From assembly GCF_000336385.2 (NCBI RefSeq), contig NZ_HG424460.1:31633-95632 (forward strand): 64,000 nt of DNA. Direction: 5' to 3'. A program made the translations under genes and the position numbers. Positions 45,991 to 55,594 of the stretch are shown here, one piece after another; positions within the stretch are counted from its first letter, which is position 1, and the number at the start of each line of letters is the position of its first letter. The stretch comes from Lysobacter antibioticus HS124. Lineage in GTDB: Bacteria; Pseudomonadota; Gammaproteobacteria; Xanthomonadales; Xanthomonadaceae. A model generated the notes under the pieces. That model did no database searches. It was not told the origin of the DNA and saw only the letters and a list, made by a program, of their open reading frames with translations.

Positions 45991-47049
45991 GTGGCAGTGA
46001 AAAAACCTGCGAAGAAGGCCGCCCAGGCCGCCAAGAAGACCGTCAAGCCGGCTGCGAAGAAGGCGGCCAAGCCTGCGCCCAAAAAGGCGGCGAGCAAGGC
46101 TGCCAAACCGGCAGCGAAGAAGGCGACGGTCAAGAAGGCCGTAGCGAAATCCACGGCGAGCAAACCGGCGGCCAAGAAGGCCGCAGTCGCGAAGAAGGCG
46201 GCGCCCGCCAAGGCGCCCGCGGCGAAGAAACCGGCCCCCAAGCCGGCGCCCGCCGCGAAGAAAGCGCCGTCCGCGGCGGCAAAAAAACCCGCACCCGGCA
46301 AGGCCGGCGGAACGAACAAGCCCGAGCTTAAAAAAGTTGAAGCGAAAAAGCCCGAAGCTGTGAAGCCCGCAGCCAAGCCGGCTGCCCCACCGCCCGCGCC
46401 GCAGGCCGCCGCCAAGGCTCCCCCTGCAGCGCAGGTCGACAGCACCTCCGACCGAAGCAAGAACACAGTGACCCAGACAGCATCCAGCAAAACATCCGCG
46501 AGCAAGCCCGCGAGTACGGCCGCCTCGGCGCCGCGCCCGGCCGGCAAGGTCGCCGTCGCCGTGACCGCCAAGCAGGCGGCGCCGGCGCCGAAGACCAAGG
46601 TCAAGGTCGTGGCGTACAAGAACGACCCGGCGACCGGCCGGCCGATCGTTCCGGACGGCTACAAGCCGACCTCCGACGAGGAGTACATGAGTCCGCTGCA
46701 GCTGGAGTATTTCCGCCAGCGTCTGCTGCAGTGGCGCGCCGATCTGGTCGAGGAGTCCAAGCAGACCATCGAGAACCTCAAGGATGAAGTGCGCGACGTC
46801 GGCGACGAGGCCGAGCGCGCCACCCGCGAGACCGAGAACTCGCTCGAGCTGCGTACCCGCGACCGCTATCGCAAGTTGATCAGCAAGATCGACAGCACGC
46901 TCAAGCGGGTCGATTCCGGCGACTACGGCTTCTGCGTCGATACCGGCGAAGAAATCGGCCTGGAGCGCCTGGAAGCGCGCCTGACCGCCGAGCGCACCAT
47001 CGACGCCCAGGAGCGTTGGGAGCATCTGCAGAAGCAGATGGGCGACTGA
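45991..47049 (+). CDS. dksA: DksA-family RNA polymerase-binding regulator with histone-like N-terminus
   Basis: 352 residues from GTG 45991 with AGAAGGA upstream. Residues 1-215 are low-complexity Lys/Ala/Pro repeats (AAKKA, PAAKK) like histone H1 tails and likely bind nucleic acid. Residues 230-352 are DksA: YMSPLQLEYFRQRLLQW, coiled coil with acidic tip DVGDEAERATRE, SLELRTRDRYRKLI. Of the four zinc Cys only C315 remains; the set reads C315, T318, T336, A339 (C-x2-T-x17-T-x2-A), as in Cys-depleted DksA paralogues that work without zinc. Binds the polymerase secondary channel with ppGpp. Confidence 0.93.
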   Translation: MAVKKPAKKAAQAAKKTVKPAAKKAAKPAPKKAASKAAKPAAKKATVKKAVAKSTASKPAAKKAAVAKKAAPAKAPAAKKPAPKPAPAAKKAPSAAAKKPAPGKAGGTNKPELKKVEAKKPEAVKPAAKPAAPPPAPQAAAKAPPAAQVDSTSDRSKNTVTQTASSKTSASKPASTAASAPRPAGKVAVAVTAKQAAPAPKTKVKVVAYKNDPATGRPIVPDGYKPTSDEEYMSPLQLEYFRQRLLQWRADLVEESKQTIENLKDEVRDVGDEAERATRETENSLELRTRDRYRKLISKIDSTLKRVDSGDYGFCVDTGEEIGLERLEARLTAERTIDAQERWEHLQKQMGD

Positions 47050-47082
47050 CCGGCCCGACGGCCGAGCGGTGCGGTCCAAGGA

Positions 47083-47106
47083 AAAGCCCGGCTTCGGCCG
47101 GGCTTT
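47083..47106 (+). terminator. terminator of dksA
   Basis: AAAGCCCGGC/GCCGGGCTTT with a TTCG tetraloop, 33 bases after the stop. Confidence 0.85.
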
Positions 47107-47275
47107 CGCGTTTCGGCCGGGCGCGGGCGAACAGCCGTTACGCCGGTGCGGGCCGAAGCGGCCTGCCCGCGCACGGGCTCCAGCGCTCACCGCCACCCTT
47201 CAACCGACAGAACCGGTCCACCCGCTCGGCGCCGGCCTGCGGCAAGCTGGGGCCAATCCCCCGACGAGCGCCGCC

Positions 47276-47743
47276 ATGTCCACCGATGCCGCCGACCTGG
47301 ACTTCCTCCGCGAGGCCGTGGCCTTGGCCCGCGCCAACATCGCGGCCGGCGGGCGCCCGTTCGGGGCGCTGGTGGTGCGCGACGGCGCGGTGCTGGCGCG
47401 CGCCGCCAACGCCATCCACGCCAGCGGCGACCCCACCGCACATGCCGAACTGCTGGCGATCCGCGCCGCCGCGCAAGCCCTGGGCGTGCCGCGCCTGGAC
47501 GGCTGCACGGTCTACGCCAGCGGCCAGCCCTGTCCAATGTGCCTGGCGGCGATGCATCTGTGCGGCGTGGCCGCGGTGCATTTCGCCTATTCCAACGACG
47601 ACGCGGCGGCGTTCGGCCTGTCCACCGCCGCGGTCTATGCGCAGATGGCGCTGCCGCCCGCGCAGCAGTCCTTGCCGGTGCGGCCGTTGCGCCCGCCGGG
47701 CGAGGAGGGGCTGTACCGGGAATGGGCGCAGCAGCGCGGCTGA
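47276..47743 (+). CDS. guanine deaminase-like CMP/dCMP-fold nucleoside deaminase
   Basis: 155 residues from ATG 47276. Zinc motif TAHAELLAI (H-A-E) and SGQPCPMCLAAM (P-C-x2-C). AGGRPFGALVVRDG and GLSTAAVYAQMALPP match the Bacillus GuaD-type or related nucleoside deaminases rather than TadA. The longer opening to 47069 is unlikely coding. Symbol left open because substrate is uncertain. Confidence 0.87.
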   Translation: MSTDAADLDFLREAVALARANIAAGGRPFGALVVRDGAVLARAANAIHASGDPTAHAELLAIRAAAQALGVPRLDGCTVYASGQPCPMCLAAMHLCGVAAVHFAYSNDDAAAFGLSTAAVYAQMALPPAQQSLPVRPLRPPGEEGLYREWAQQRG

Positions 47744-47747
47744 GCGT

Positions 47748-49043
47748 CTATTGCAGGTCGCGCAAGTCGAGCCGGCGCAGCTTGGGCGCCAGCTTCGCGG
47801 TCGCGGCGACCACCGCCAGGGTCATGCAGCCGCCGAAGATCACCGACGGCACCAGGCCCAGCAGGCGGGCGGCGACGCCGGACTCGAACGCGCCGAGCTC
47901 GTTCGATGAGCCGATGAAGATGCCGTTGATCGACGACACCCGGCCGCGCATCTCGTCCGGCGTCGACAACTGCAGGATGGTCGAGCGCAGCACCACCGAC
48001 ACGCCGTCGCACATGCCCGAGAGCATCAGCATCAGCGCCGACAGCCAGAACTGGCGCGACAGGGCGAAGCCGATGATGCACAGGCCGAAGCCGGCCACCG
48101 CGTACAGCAGCAGGCGCCCGGCGTGCTTCTGCGGCGGATGCCGGGCCAGCCACAGACCGACCAGCACCGCGCCGGCGGCCGGCGCCGCGCGCAGCACGCC
48201 CAGCGCTTCGGGACCATAGTGCAGCACATCGTGGATGAAGGCCGGCAACAGCGCGACCGCGCCGCCGAACAGCACCGAGAACATGTCCAGCGCCTGCGCG
48301 CCGAGCACGACTTGGTGATTGAACACGAAACGCAGGCCCTCGCCGATGCTCTTGAACACCGGCGCGCGTTCGCTCGGCGCCGGCGGTTCGGTCACGCGCA
48401 GGGTGATGATCGCGATCGCCGCGGCGACGGCGAAGCCGGCCGCGACCAGGTAGGCCGAGGTCTTGCCGCCCCAGGCCACCAGCGCGCCGCCCAGCGCCGG
48501 GCCCAGCACCAGTCCGGTCTGCATGACCACGCTGCTGACTCCCGCGCCGCGCGCGTAATGCTCGCGCGGGAGCACGCGCGCGAACAGCGACGTGTACACC
48601 GGCCCCAGGAAGGCGCGGACCACGCCGTTGAGCGCGATCGCCGCGTAGATGGTCGCGGTGGCGAAGCCGAATCCGCCGGCCGGCAGCGCGCCGGAGGCGA
48701 CCCCGGCCAGCAACGCGGTGGTCGCGACCAGGCCGAGGCAGGCGAACAGGCCGAGCTTGCGCCGCGGCAGATGATCGACCGCGTAGCCGGCGAACAGGGC
48801 GAAGCAGAAATAGGGCACGACTTCGGCCAGGCCGATCAGGCCCAGGGCGAAGGGATCGCGGGTCAGTTCGTAGACGTGCCAGCCGACCGTGACCGCGACG
48901 ATCTGGTACGACAGCATGCCCAGCAGCCGGTACACCAGCAGGCCGGCGAAACCGGGGTTGCGCAGCAGCGGGCCGACTCCGGTCGGTGCCGGCGGCGGTG
49001 CGTCGGCGGTGTCGGCGCTCGTGCCGGACGGTCCGGCGCTCAC
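47748..49043 (-). CDS. MFS transporter (EntS-like)
   Basis: 431 residues from GTG 49043. About twelve TM helices; LYRLLGM-type start (FAGLLVYRLLGMLSYQIVAV), the loop DHLPRRKLGLF between TM2 and TM3, and TPDEMRGRVSSINGIFIGSS typical of EntS-class drug/siderophore exporters. Start overlaps the sufE stop. Substrate unknown. Confidence 0.9.
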   Translation of the reverse strand: MSAGPSGTSADTADAPPPAPTGVGPLLRNPGFAGLLVYRLLGMLSYQIVAVTVGWHVYELTRDPFALGLIGLAEVVPYFCFALFAGYAVDHLPRRKLGLFACLGLVATTALLAGVASGALPAGGFGFATATIYAAIALNGVVRAFLGPVYTSLFARVLPREHYARGAGVSSVVMQTGLVLGPALGGALVAWGGKTSAYLVAAGFAVAAAIAIITLRVTEPPAPSERAPVFKSIGEGLRFVFNHQVVLGAQALDMFSVLFGGAVALLPAFIHDVLHYGPEALGVLRAAPAAGAVLVGLWLARHPPQKHAGRLLLYAVAGFGLCIIGFALSRQFWLSALMLMLSGMCDGVSVVLRSTILQLSTPDEMRGRVSSINGIFIGSSNELGAFESGVAARLLGLVPSVIFGGCMTLAVVAATAKLAPKLRRLDLRDLQ

Positions 49044-49492
49044 AGGCGCCGTTGCGCCTGCTCGCGGATGAAGGCCAGCAGCGCGGCCAGGCCGTTGCTA
49101 CGGGTCGGCGACAGGTGCTTGGCCAGGCCGATGTCGGCGATGTAATCGGCCGACGTGGCGACGATCTCGTTCGCGCTGCGCCCGGAATAGACCCGCAGGG
49201 CCAGGTAGATCAGGCCGGAGACGATCGCCGAATCGCTGATTGCATGGAAATCCAGGCGTTGCGCGTCGCCCTCGACCGCGATCCAGACCATCGACTGGCA
49301 GCCGAGCAGGCGGTGCTCTTCGGTCTTGTAGGCCTGCGGCAGGTCCGGCAACTTGCGGCCGAGGTCGATCAGGTACTGGTAGCGTTCGGACCAGTCGCCG
49401 AAGAAGGCGAATTCGTCGCGGATCGCGGCCTGGGCCTGAGCGGCGCTGGGTTCGAGCGGAAACGGGGAAGCGGGGAGGGCGGCAGCGTTCAT
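49040..49492 (-). CDS. sufE: cysteine desulfuration protein SufE-like
   Basis: 150 residues. Sulfur acceptor for a cysteine desulfurase; the active Cys65 lies in HRLLGCQSMVWI. FFGDWSERYQYLIDLGRKLP and LSPTRSNGLAALL are family signatures. No sufS or suf operon is adjacent; it sits between cysS and the MFS gene, a Cys-linked neighbourhood that may be coincidental. Confidence 0.94.
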   Translation of the reverse strand: MNAAALPASPFPLEPSAAQAQAAIRDEFAFFGDWSERYQYLIDLGRKLPDLPQAYKTEEHRLLGCQSMVWIAVEGDAQRLDFHAISDSAIVSGLIYLALRVYSGRSANEIVATSADYIADIGLAKHLSPTRSNGLAALLAFIREQAQRRL

Positions 49493-49514
49493 CGAATCTG
49501 GGGGCCTGCGCGCG

Positions 49515-50918
49515 TCAGGACCCGGTTTCCTCGGTGTTGAGTTCCGGGCGCTTGCGCACCCAGCGCACGCCCTGCGGCGTGTCTTCCAGCAGGATGTTCT
49601 CGTCGGCCAATTGCTGGCGGATCGCGTCGGCGCGGGCGAAATCGCGCGCCTTCTTGGCCGCGCTGCGCTCCTCGACCAGGGCCTGGATGCGCTCGTCGTC
49701 CTGGTCGCCGTCGGCGCCGGCGAACCAGGCCGCCGGGTCCTGCTGCAGCAGGCCCAGGGCCAGGCCGGCGCCGAGCAGGTCGCGCTTGAGCCGCGCCTGC
49801 TCGGCCGGATCGGTGGCCTTGCGCGCCTCGGCGGCGATGCGCGCGATCTCGGCCAGCGCCTGCGGCGTGCCCAGGTCGTCGTCGAGGATGCGCTCGATCT
49901 CGGCCGGGATGCGTACCGGCTCGGCTTCGACGCCGGCCAGATCGCGCAGAGTGCCGTACAGCCGGTCGAGGGTACGCGCGCACTGCTCGATCAGCTTGTT
50001 CGACCAATCCAGCGGCTGGCGGTAGTGGGCGGTCAGCAGCGCGTAGCGCAGCGCTTCGGCCGGGTGCTTTTCCAGCAGTTCGTGCACGGTCTCGATGTTG
50101 CCGCGCGACTTGGCCATCTTCTCGCCGTCGAAGTTCAGCATCCCGTTGTGCAGCCAGAACCGCGCGAACACCTTGCCGCCGTGCGCGCATTCGCTCTGCG
50201 CGATCTCGTTCTCGTGGTGCGGGAACATCAGATCGTTGCCGCCGGCATGGATGTCGATGGTCTCGCCCAAATGGGCGGCGGCCATCGCCGAGCATTCGAT
50301 GTGCCAGCCCGGACGGCCGCGGCCCCAGGGCGAGTCCCAGCCGGGCAGGTCGGCGCCGGAGGGCTTCCACAACACGAAATCGCCCGGATCGCGCTTGTAC
50401 GGCGCGACTTCGATCCGTGCGCCGGCGCGCATGTCGTCGATGTCGCGGCGCGAAAGCTTGCCGTACTCGGGGAAGCTCTGGATCGCGAACAGCACGTGGC
50501 CTTCGGCCTCATAGGCGTGACCGGTGGCGATCAGGCGCTCGATCATGCTCACGATCTGGCCGATGTGCGCGGTCGCGGCCGGCTCCAGGTCCGGCAGGCG
50601 CACGCCGAGCGCGCCCATGTCCTGGCGGTAGATCGCGGCGTAGTGCTCGGTGATGACCGAGATCGGCACCCCTTGCTCGGCCGCGGCCGCGTTGATCTTG
50701 TCGTCGACGTCGGTGATGTTGCGGGCGAAGGCCAGCGCGCCGTAGCGCCGGCGCAGCGCCTCGGCCAGCACGCCGAACACCACCGGGCCGCGGGCGTTGC
50801 CGATGTGGGCGTAGTTGTAGACCGTGGGGCCGCACAGATACATGGTCGGGCGGGCCGGATCCAGCGGAACGAAGGCTTCGACCTGTCGCGACAGGCTGTT
50901 GTAGAGATGCAGGCTCAT
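49515..50918 (-). CDS. cysS: cysteinyl-tRNA synthetase
   Basis: 467 residues. Zinc Cys29 and HIGH motif in [48 protein letters not shown], and KMSKS-type [12 protein letters not shown]. Class I monomer. The gap 50919-51222 upstream holds no gene that I can support. Confidence 0.98.
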   Translation of the reverse strand: MSLHLYNSLSRQVEAFVPLDPARPTMYLCGPTVYNYAHIGNARGPVVFGVLAEALRRRYGALAFARNITDVDDKINAAAAEQGVPISVITEHYAAIYRQDMGALGVRLPDLEPAATAHIGQIVSMIERLIATGHAYEAEGHVLFAIQSFPEYGKLSRRDIDDMRAGARIEVAPYKRDPGDFVLWKPSGADLPGWDSPWGRGRPGWHIECSAMAAAHLGETIDIHAGGNDLMFPHHENEIAQSECAHGGKVFARFWLHNGMLNFDGEKMAKSRGNIETVHELLEKHPAEALRYALLTAHYRQPLDWSNKLIEQCARTLDRLYGTLRDLAGVEAEPVRIPAEIERILDDDLGTPQALAEIARIAAEARKATDPAEQARLKRDLLGAGLALGLLQQDPAAWFAGADGDQDDERIQALVEERSAAKKARDFARADAIRQQLADENILLEDTPQGVRWVRKRPELNTEETGS

Positions 50919-51222
50919 GGCGGCACGAATGGGAGTCGGTTCATTCTAACGAAGGCACGCTCGCTGCGCCCGGACGCGATGGCGCTGCGGCGGCCGGGGC
51001 GCGCGGCGAAGCGGTGCCGCCGCGCGACCGACCGGCGGGGCGCCGACGTCGCCGGTCGCTCCGCGCCGGTGGCCGGGCGGCGCGATGGCCTCCGGCACGA
51101 CGCCGCGGACGTGCCTCCGGCCCGGTTCGCGGGCTGCGCCGGGTCGGGCCTAAAGGTGGGATTCAGGCCATGGCGGCACACTGCTCTTACAATTTATTCA
51201 CGAATCCGTCTCCGCGAGCCCG

Positions 51223-51690
51223 ATGAACCGAACCGCCTTGCAGGCTTCGATCCTGGTGCTGGCCAGCGCCCTGGCCGCGGCGTCGTCGCTGCCGGCCGCG
51301 GCCCAGCACACCGTGATCCAGGCCGAAAACGTGCGTTTCGACTACGCCCAGGTGCTGCGGGTGACCCCGGTCTACCAGACCCTGCGCGCGACCACGGTCG
51401 AGCAGCAATGCGACCCCGAGCCCGCTGCGAGCGAGAACTCGCGCCTGTCGCGGGTGGTCGGGGCGGTGCGCGAGGCGCTGGGGCGCGAGCGCAATCCCAA
51501 GCCCAGCACCGGCGAGAACTGCCGCCCGGTGCCGGTCGACCGCGAGTTCCGCCGGCCGATCGCCTACGACGTGGACTACGTCTACAAGGGCGCCCGATTC
51601 CGCTCGCGCCTGCCCGAGGACCCGGGCAACAAGCTGCGGATCCGGGTCGCGGTGACCCCGGTCATCACCCCGATCAGCACCTCCCGCTAG
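51223..51690 (+). CDS. secreted protein related to 17-kDa surface antigen family, glycine zipper missing
   Basis: 155 residues; signal peptide [19 protein letters not shown]. The flanks DYAQVLRVTPVYQTLR and EQQCD, then NCRPV, YDVDYVYKGARF and GNKLRIRVAVTP, match proteins that carry a glycine-zipper (2TM) in the middle. Here the middle is a charged stretch without the Gly repeats. TACAAT at 51188 is a possible -10. It may be a periplasmic or outer-membrane-associated protein. Confidence 0.7.
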   Translation: MNRTALQASILVLASALAAASSLPAAAQHTVIQAENVRFDYAQVLRVTPVYQTLRATTVEQQCDPEPAASENSRLSRVVGAVREALGRERNPKPSTGENCRPVPVDREFRRPIAYDVDYVYKGARFRSRLPEDPGNKLRIRVAVTPVITPISTSR

Positions 51691-51760
51691 CCCCGGCGCC
51701 GCCCGGACGCGGCCGTACGGCTTGCGCCCGCGTCCCGCCCATGCGAGCATTCGCGACCTC

Positions 51761-51865
51761 ATGAACCCGAACTACGCCGACGCCGACGTTTTGACCTCCG
51801 CCTACATGGCGGCGGGCATGACCTCGCGCGCGCGTCGACCGTTGCCCTGCCAATCCGCTGGGTGA
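51761..51865 (+). CDS. putative leader peptide of the arg cluster
   Basis: 34 codons, ATG 51761 to TGA 51863. Codons 23, 25 and 26 are Arg (CGC, CGT, CGA), i.e. three Arg in four positions. A TTGCGC-N17-GAGCAT element ends about 10 bases before the ATG, so the transcript may be leaderless. No Shine-Dalgarno. No family similarity. It overlaps the start of a possible attenuator. Real expression is unproven. Confidence 0.35.
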   Translation: MNPNYADADVLTSAYMAAGMTSRARRPLPCQSAG

Positions 51866-51933
51866 CGGCGCTCGCCGTCGTTCGTGTAACAAGCACCACA
51901 CACGAAAAGCCCAGCCTAGCGCTGGGCTTTTTT
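51857..51933 (+). promoter_or_regulatory. candidate arginine attenuator (antiterminator/terminator) before argF'
   Basis: Terminator stem AGCCCAGC (51908-51915)/GCTGGGCT (51921-51928) is followed by T6. The 5' arm can also pair with GCTGGG at 51857-51862, which lies over the stop of the leader ORF. A pause-like hairpin GACGGC/GCCGTC lies between. If it does not act as an attenuator it is simply the terminator of the secreted-protein gene. Confidence 0.4.
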
Positions 51934-51940
51934 GCTTTTC

Positions 51941-52062
51941 GGGATCGGGATTCGGAATTCGGGATGGGTTACAGCGGCTGCCGCCACCCCCGATCGCCTT
52001 TCGCGCCTCCCACCACCGCGTTCCACGCTTTGCGAATCCCCAATCCACAATCTCGAATCCCA
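51941..52062. repeat. GGGATTC/GAATCCC heptamer tracts
   Basis: Two clusters (51941-51967 and, inverted, 52034-52062) flank the gap before argF'. Confidence 0.5.
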
Positions 52063-52065
52063 GAC

Positions 52066-53079
52066 ATGTCCAGACACTTCCTCAACACCCAGGACTGGTC
52101 GCGCACCGACCTCGACGCGCTGCTGGCCCAGGCCGCGGCGTTCAAGCGCAGCAAGCTCGGCGACCAGTTGCGCGGCAAGTCGATCGCGCTGGTGTTCTTC
52201 AATCCGTCCATGCGTACCCGCACCAGCTTCGAGCTGGGCGCGTTCCAGCTCGGCGGCCATGCCGTGGTGTTGCAGCCGGGCAAGGACGCATGGCCGATCG
52301 AGTTCGACCTGGGCACGGTCATGGACGGCGATACCGAGGAGCACATCGCCGAAGTGGCGCGGGTGCTGGGCCGCTACGTCGACCTGATCGGCGTGCGTGC
52401 GTTCCCGAAGTTCGTCGATTGGGCCTACGACCGCGAAGACATCGTGCTCAAGTCCTTCGCCAAGTATTCGCCGGTGCCGGTCATCAACATGGAGACCATC
52501 ACCCATCCCTGCCAGGAGCTGGCGCACGCGCTGGCGCTGCAGGAGCGCTTCGGCACCACCGACCTGCGCGGCAAGAAGTACGTGCTGACCTGGACCTACC
52601 ACCCCAAGCCGCTCAACACCGCGGTCGCCAACTCGGCCCTGACCATCGCCACCCGCTTGGGGATGGACGTGACCCTGCTGTGCCCGACCCCGGAGTACGT
52701 GCTCGACCAGCGCTACATGGGCTGGGCCGAGCAGAACGTCGCCGAGAGCGGCGGCTCGCTGACCGTCAGCCACGACATCGAAAGCGCCTACGCCGGCGCC
52801 GACGTGGTCTACGCCAAGAGCTGGGGCGCGCTGCCGTACTTCGGCAACTGGGGTCCGGAAAAGCCCATCCGCGACCAGTACAAGCACTTCATCGTCGACG
52901 AGGCGAAGATGGCGCTGACCAACAACGGCGTGTTCAGCCACTGCCTGCCGCTGCGCCGCAACGTCAAGGCCACCGACGCGGTGATGGATTCGCCGAACTG
53001 CATCGCGATCGAGGAGGCCGAGAACCGCCTGCACGTGCAGAAGGCGATCATGGCCGCCCTGGCGGGCGGCCGGAACTAG
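52066..53079 (+). CDS. argF': N-acetylornithine carbamoyltransferase
   Basis: 337 residues from ATG 52066. It makes acetylcitrulline from acetylornithine. Carbamoyl-phosphate loop SMRTRTSFELG (49-58), HPCQELAHAL, CLPLRRNVKATD. Glu91/Glu92 in DGDTEEH and Lys301 correspond to the Glu92 and carboxylated Lys302 known in the Xanthomonas campestris enzyme, which set acetylornithine specificity. Ordinary ArgF would lack these. Start of the arg cluster. Confidence 0.95.
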   Translation: MSRHFLNTQDWSRTDLDALLAQAAAFKRSKLGDQLRGKSIALVFFNPSMRTRTSFELGAFQLGGHAVVLQPGKDAWPIEFDLGTVMDGDTEEHIAEVARVLGRYVDLIGVRAFPKFVDWAYDREDIVLKSFAKYSPVPVINMETITHPCQELAHALALQERFGTTDLRGKKYVLTWTYHPKPLNTAVANSALTIATRLGMDVTLLCPTPEYVLDQRYMGWAEQNVAESGGSLTVSHDIESAYAGADVVYAKSWGALPYFGNWGPEKPIRDQYKHFIVDEAKMALTNNGVFSHCLPLRRNVKATDAVMDSPNCIAIEEAENRLHVQKAIMAALAGGRN

Positions 53080-53160
53080 GGATTCGGGATGGGGGATGAG
53101 CGAAAGCGCATCCCCAGCGCTGGATCATCAACAAGACATCATCATTAGAGACGCCTCCCC

Positions 53161-54408
53161 ATGTCGCAGCAGACCGCTTCCACCCATCCCGAATCCCAAA
53201 TCCCGGATTCCGGCGCCAAAGACATCGTCCTCGCCTTCTCCGGCGGCCTCGACACCAGTTTCTGCGTGCCCTACCTGCAGGAGCGCGGCTGGGCCGTGCA
53301 TACCGTGTTCGCCGATACCGGCGGCGTCGACGACGAGGAGCGCGCCTTCATCGAGCAGCGCGCCGCCGAGCTCGGCGTGGCCAGCCACGTCACCGTCGAC
53401 GGCGGTCCGGCGATCTGGTCGGGCTTCGTCAAGCCGTTCGTGTGGGCCGGCGAGGGCTACCAGGGCCAGTATCCGCTGCTGGTGTCGGACCGCTACCTGA
53501 TCGTCGAAGCCGCGCTCAAGCGCGCCGCCGAACTCGGCACCAAGGCGATCGCCCACGGCTGCACCGGCATGGGCAACGACCAGGTGCGTTTCGACCTGGC
53601 CGTCAAGGCGCTGGGCGATTACGAGATCGTCGCGCCGATCCGCGAAATCCAGAAGGAGCACACCGAGGTCCGCGCCTACGAGCAGCAGTACCTGGAACAG
53701 CGCGGCTTCGGCGTGCGCGCCAAGCAGAAGGCCTACACCATCAACGAGAACCTGCTCGGCCTGACCATGTCCGGCGGCGAGATCGACCGCTGGCAGGCGC
53801 CGGGCGAGGGCGCAGTGGGCTGGTGCAAGCCGCGCGCGCAGTGGCCGAGCGAGCCCCTGTCGGTGAAGCTGAGCTTCGAGAACGGCGAGGCGGTGGCGCT
53901 GAACGGCGAGAAGATCGAAGGCCATAAGCTGTTGGCCAAGCTCAACGGCCTGTTCGCGCAGTACGGCGTTGGCCGCGGCCTGTACACCGGCGACACCACC
54001 ATCGGCCTCAAGGGCCGGATCATCTTCGAAGCGCCGGGCCTGATCGCGCTGCTGACCGCGCACCGCGCGCTGGAAGAAGCGGTGCTCAGCAAGCAGCAGA
54101 ACCGCTTCAAGCCGGACGTGGCGCGCAAGTGGGTGGAGCTGGTCTACGAAGGCTTCTTCCACGACCCGCTCAAGGCCGACCTGGAAGCCTTCCTGGCCAG
54201 CTCGCAATCGACCGTCAACGGCGAGGTGACCCTGGAGAGCAACGGCGGCACCGTCAACGCGGTGGCGATCGAATCCAGGCACATCCTCAACGCCAAGGGC
54301 GCGACGTACGCCCAGGCCGCCGACTGGGGCGTGGCCGAGGCCGAAGGCTTCATCAAGCTGTTCGGCATGAGCAGCACGCTGTGGGCGGAGATCAACCGCA
54401 AGAGCTGA
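53161..54408 (+). CDS. argG: argininosuccinate synthase
   Basis: 415 residues. ATP pyrophosphatase loop [13 protein letters not shown] and aspartate/citrulline-binding motifs [18 protein letters not shown], and [14 protein letters not shown]. Residues 8-17 ([10 protein letters not shown]) are encoded by the GAATCCC-type repeat (53185-53211), suggesting that the N-terminus was extended by an intergenic repeat. Belongs to the longer ArgG subtype. Confidence 0.96.
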   Translation: MSQQTASTHPESQIPDSGAKDIVLAFSGGLDTSFCVPYLQERGWAVHTVFADTGGVDDEERAFIEQRAAELGVASHVTVDGGPAIWSGFVKPFVWAGEGYQGQYPLLVSDRYLIVEAALKRAAELGTKAIAHGCTGMGNDQVRFDLAVKALGDYEIVAPIREIQKEHTEVRAYEQQYLEQRGFGVRAKQKAYTINENLLGLTMSGGEIDRWQAPGEGAVGWCKPRAQWPSEPLSVKLSFENGEAVALNGEKIEGHKLLAKLNGLFAQYGVGRGLYTGDTTIGLKGRIIFEAPGLIALLTAHRALEEAVLSKQQNRFKPDVARKWVELVYEGFFHDPLKADLEAFLASSQSTVNGEVTLESNGGTVNAVAIESRHILNAKGATYAQAADWGVAEAEGFIKLFGMSSTLWAEINRKS

Positions 54409-54420
54409 CGCTCAACAGCC

Positions 54421-54446
54421 CCTCTCCCGCAGGCGGGAGAGGGGAC
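54421..54446 (+). terminator. hairpin after argG
   Basis: CCCCTCTCCCGC/GCGGGAGAGGGG, 12-bp stem; no clear T-run. It may be a terminator or a dispersed CCCCTCTCCCGC element of a type seen in many proteobacteria. Confidence 0.5.
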
Positions 54447-54502
54447 TGCAGCGACGATATTGCGGCGACGCACCCCACCGACTCCCCAACGACCCGCCGA
54501 CC

Positions 54503-55594
54503 ATGCTCCCCGAAGTCCTAACCCATCTGCAGGCCCTGGTCTCCTACGACACCCGCAATCCGCCGCGGGACATCGGTACCGACGGCATCTTCGATTATCT
54601 GCGCAGCCAACTGCCGGGATTCCGCATCGAAGTGACCGATCACGGCGCCGGCGCGGTGTCGATGTTGGCCGTGCGCGGCAACCCGCGCCGGCTGTTCAAC
54701 GTCCATCTCGACACGGTGCCGTCGTCGGAAGCCTGGAGCGCGGATCCGCACGTGTTGCGGGTGACCGAAGACCGCGCGATCGGCCTGGGCGCCTGCGACA
54801 TCAAGGGCGCGGCGGCCGGATTGCTGGCCGCCGCGGCCGTTGCCGACGGCGACGCCGCGTTCCTGTTCTCGACCGACGAGGAGGCCAACGACGCGCGTTG
54901 CATCGCCGGCTTCCTCGGCACTGCGCACGGTTTCTCGGACGTGCTGGTGGCCGAGCCGACCATGAACGAGGCGGTGCTGGCGCATCGCGGCATCAGCTCG
55001 GTGCTGCTGAAGTTCCGCGGCGTCGCCGGGCATGCCTCCGGCGCCAACGCGATGCAGGCCAGCGCGTTGCATCAGGCGATCCGCTGGGGCGGCAAGGCCC
55101 TGGACTACGTCGAGGCGCAGGCGCACCAGCGCTTCGGCGGCCTGACCGGGCTGCGCTTCAACATCGGCCGGGTCGAAGGCGGGATCAAGGCCAACATGAT
55201 CGCGCCCAGCGCGGAACTGCGTTTCGGCTTTCGTCCGCTGCCCTCGCAGCCGATCGACGACCTGCACGAAACCTTCGGCACCCTGGTCGACGCCGGCGCG
55301 ATCGAGCGCTACGAGGAAACCTTCCGCGGTCCGCCGTTGCCGGCCGGCGGCGTCGCCGATGCCGAACATCGCCGGCTGGAAGCGCGCGACCTGGCCGACG
55401 CGCTCGATCTGCCGATCGGCAACGCGGTCGATTTCTGGACCGAAGCCTCGCTGTTCTCGGCCGCCGGCCTGACCGCGATCGTCTACGGCCCGGGCCATAT
55501 CGCCCAGGCCCATACCGCCGACGAATGGGTCGCGCTGGAACAACTGCAAGGCTACGCGCAGAGCGTGGCGCGCATCATCGGGAGCAAGGCGTAA
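54503..55594 (+). CDS. argE: acetylornithine/acetylcitrulline deacetylase
   Basis: 363 residues, M20 metallopeptidase fold. [12 protein letters not shown] and [12 protein letters not shown] hold the metal-binding His/Asp; STDEEAND carries the catalytic Glu; [10 protein letters not shown] the dimer-domain His; and [14 protein letters not shown] the last ligand. In xanthomonads with acetylornithine carbamoyltransferase the ArgE acts on acetylcitrulline, which the neighbour argF' supports. Last base overlaps the argB start. Confidence 0.93.
   Translation: MLPEVLTHLQALVSYDTRNPPRDIGTDGIFDYLRSQLPGFRIEVTDHGAGAVSMLAVRGNPRRLFNVHLDTVPSSEAWSADPHVLRVTEDRAIGLGACDIKGAAAGLLAAAAVADGDAAFLFSTDEEANDARCIAGFLGTAHGFSDVLVAEPTMNEAVLAHRGISSVLLKFRGVAGHASGANAMQASALHQAIRWGGKALDYVEAQAHQRFGGLTGLRFNIGRVEGGIKANMIAPSAELRFGFRPLPSQPIDDLHETFGTLVDAGAIERYEETFRGPPLPAGGVADAEHRRLEARDLADALDLPIGNAVDFWTEASLFSAAGLTAIVYGPGHIAQAHTADEWVALEQLQGYAQSVARIIGSKA

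Noticed and set aside
45919..47196. 425-codon minus ORF over dksA
   Set aside because: Antisense of the Lys/Ala-rich head, giving Gly/Leu/Phe-rich low-complexity text; no homology expected.
47069..47275. long N-terminal extension of the deaminase gene
   Set aside because: Runs through the dksA terminator and has no family match; ATG 47276 gives the normal length.
26763..53211. GGGATTC heptamer tracts as a CRISPR array
   Set aside because: Units are 7 bases, short, dispersed and imperfect, with no regular spacers and no cas gene.
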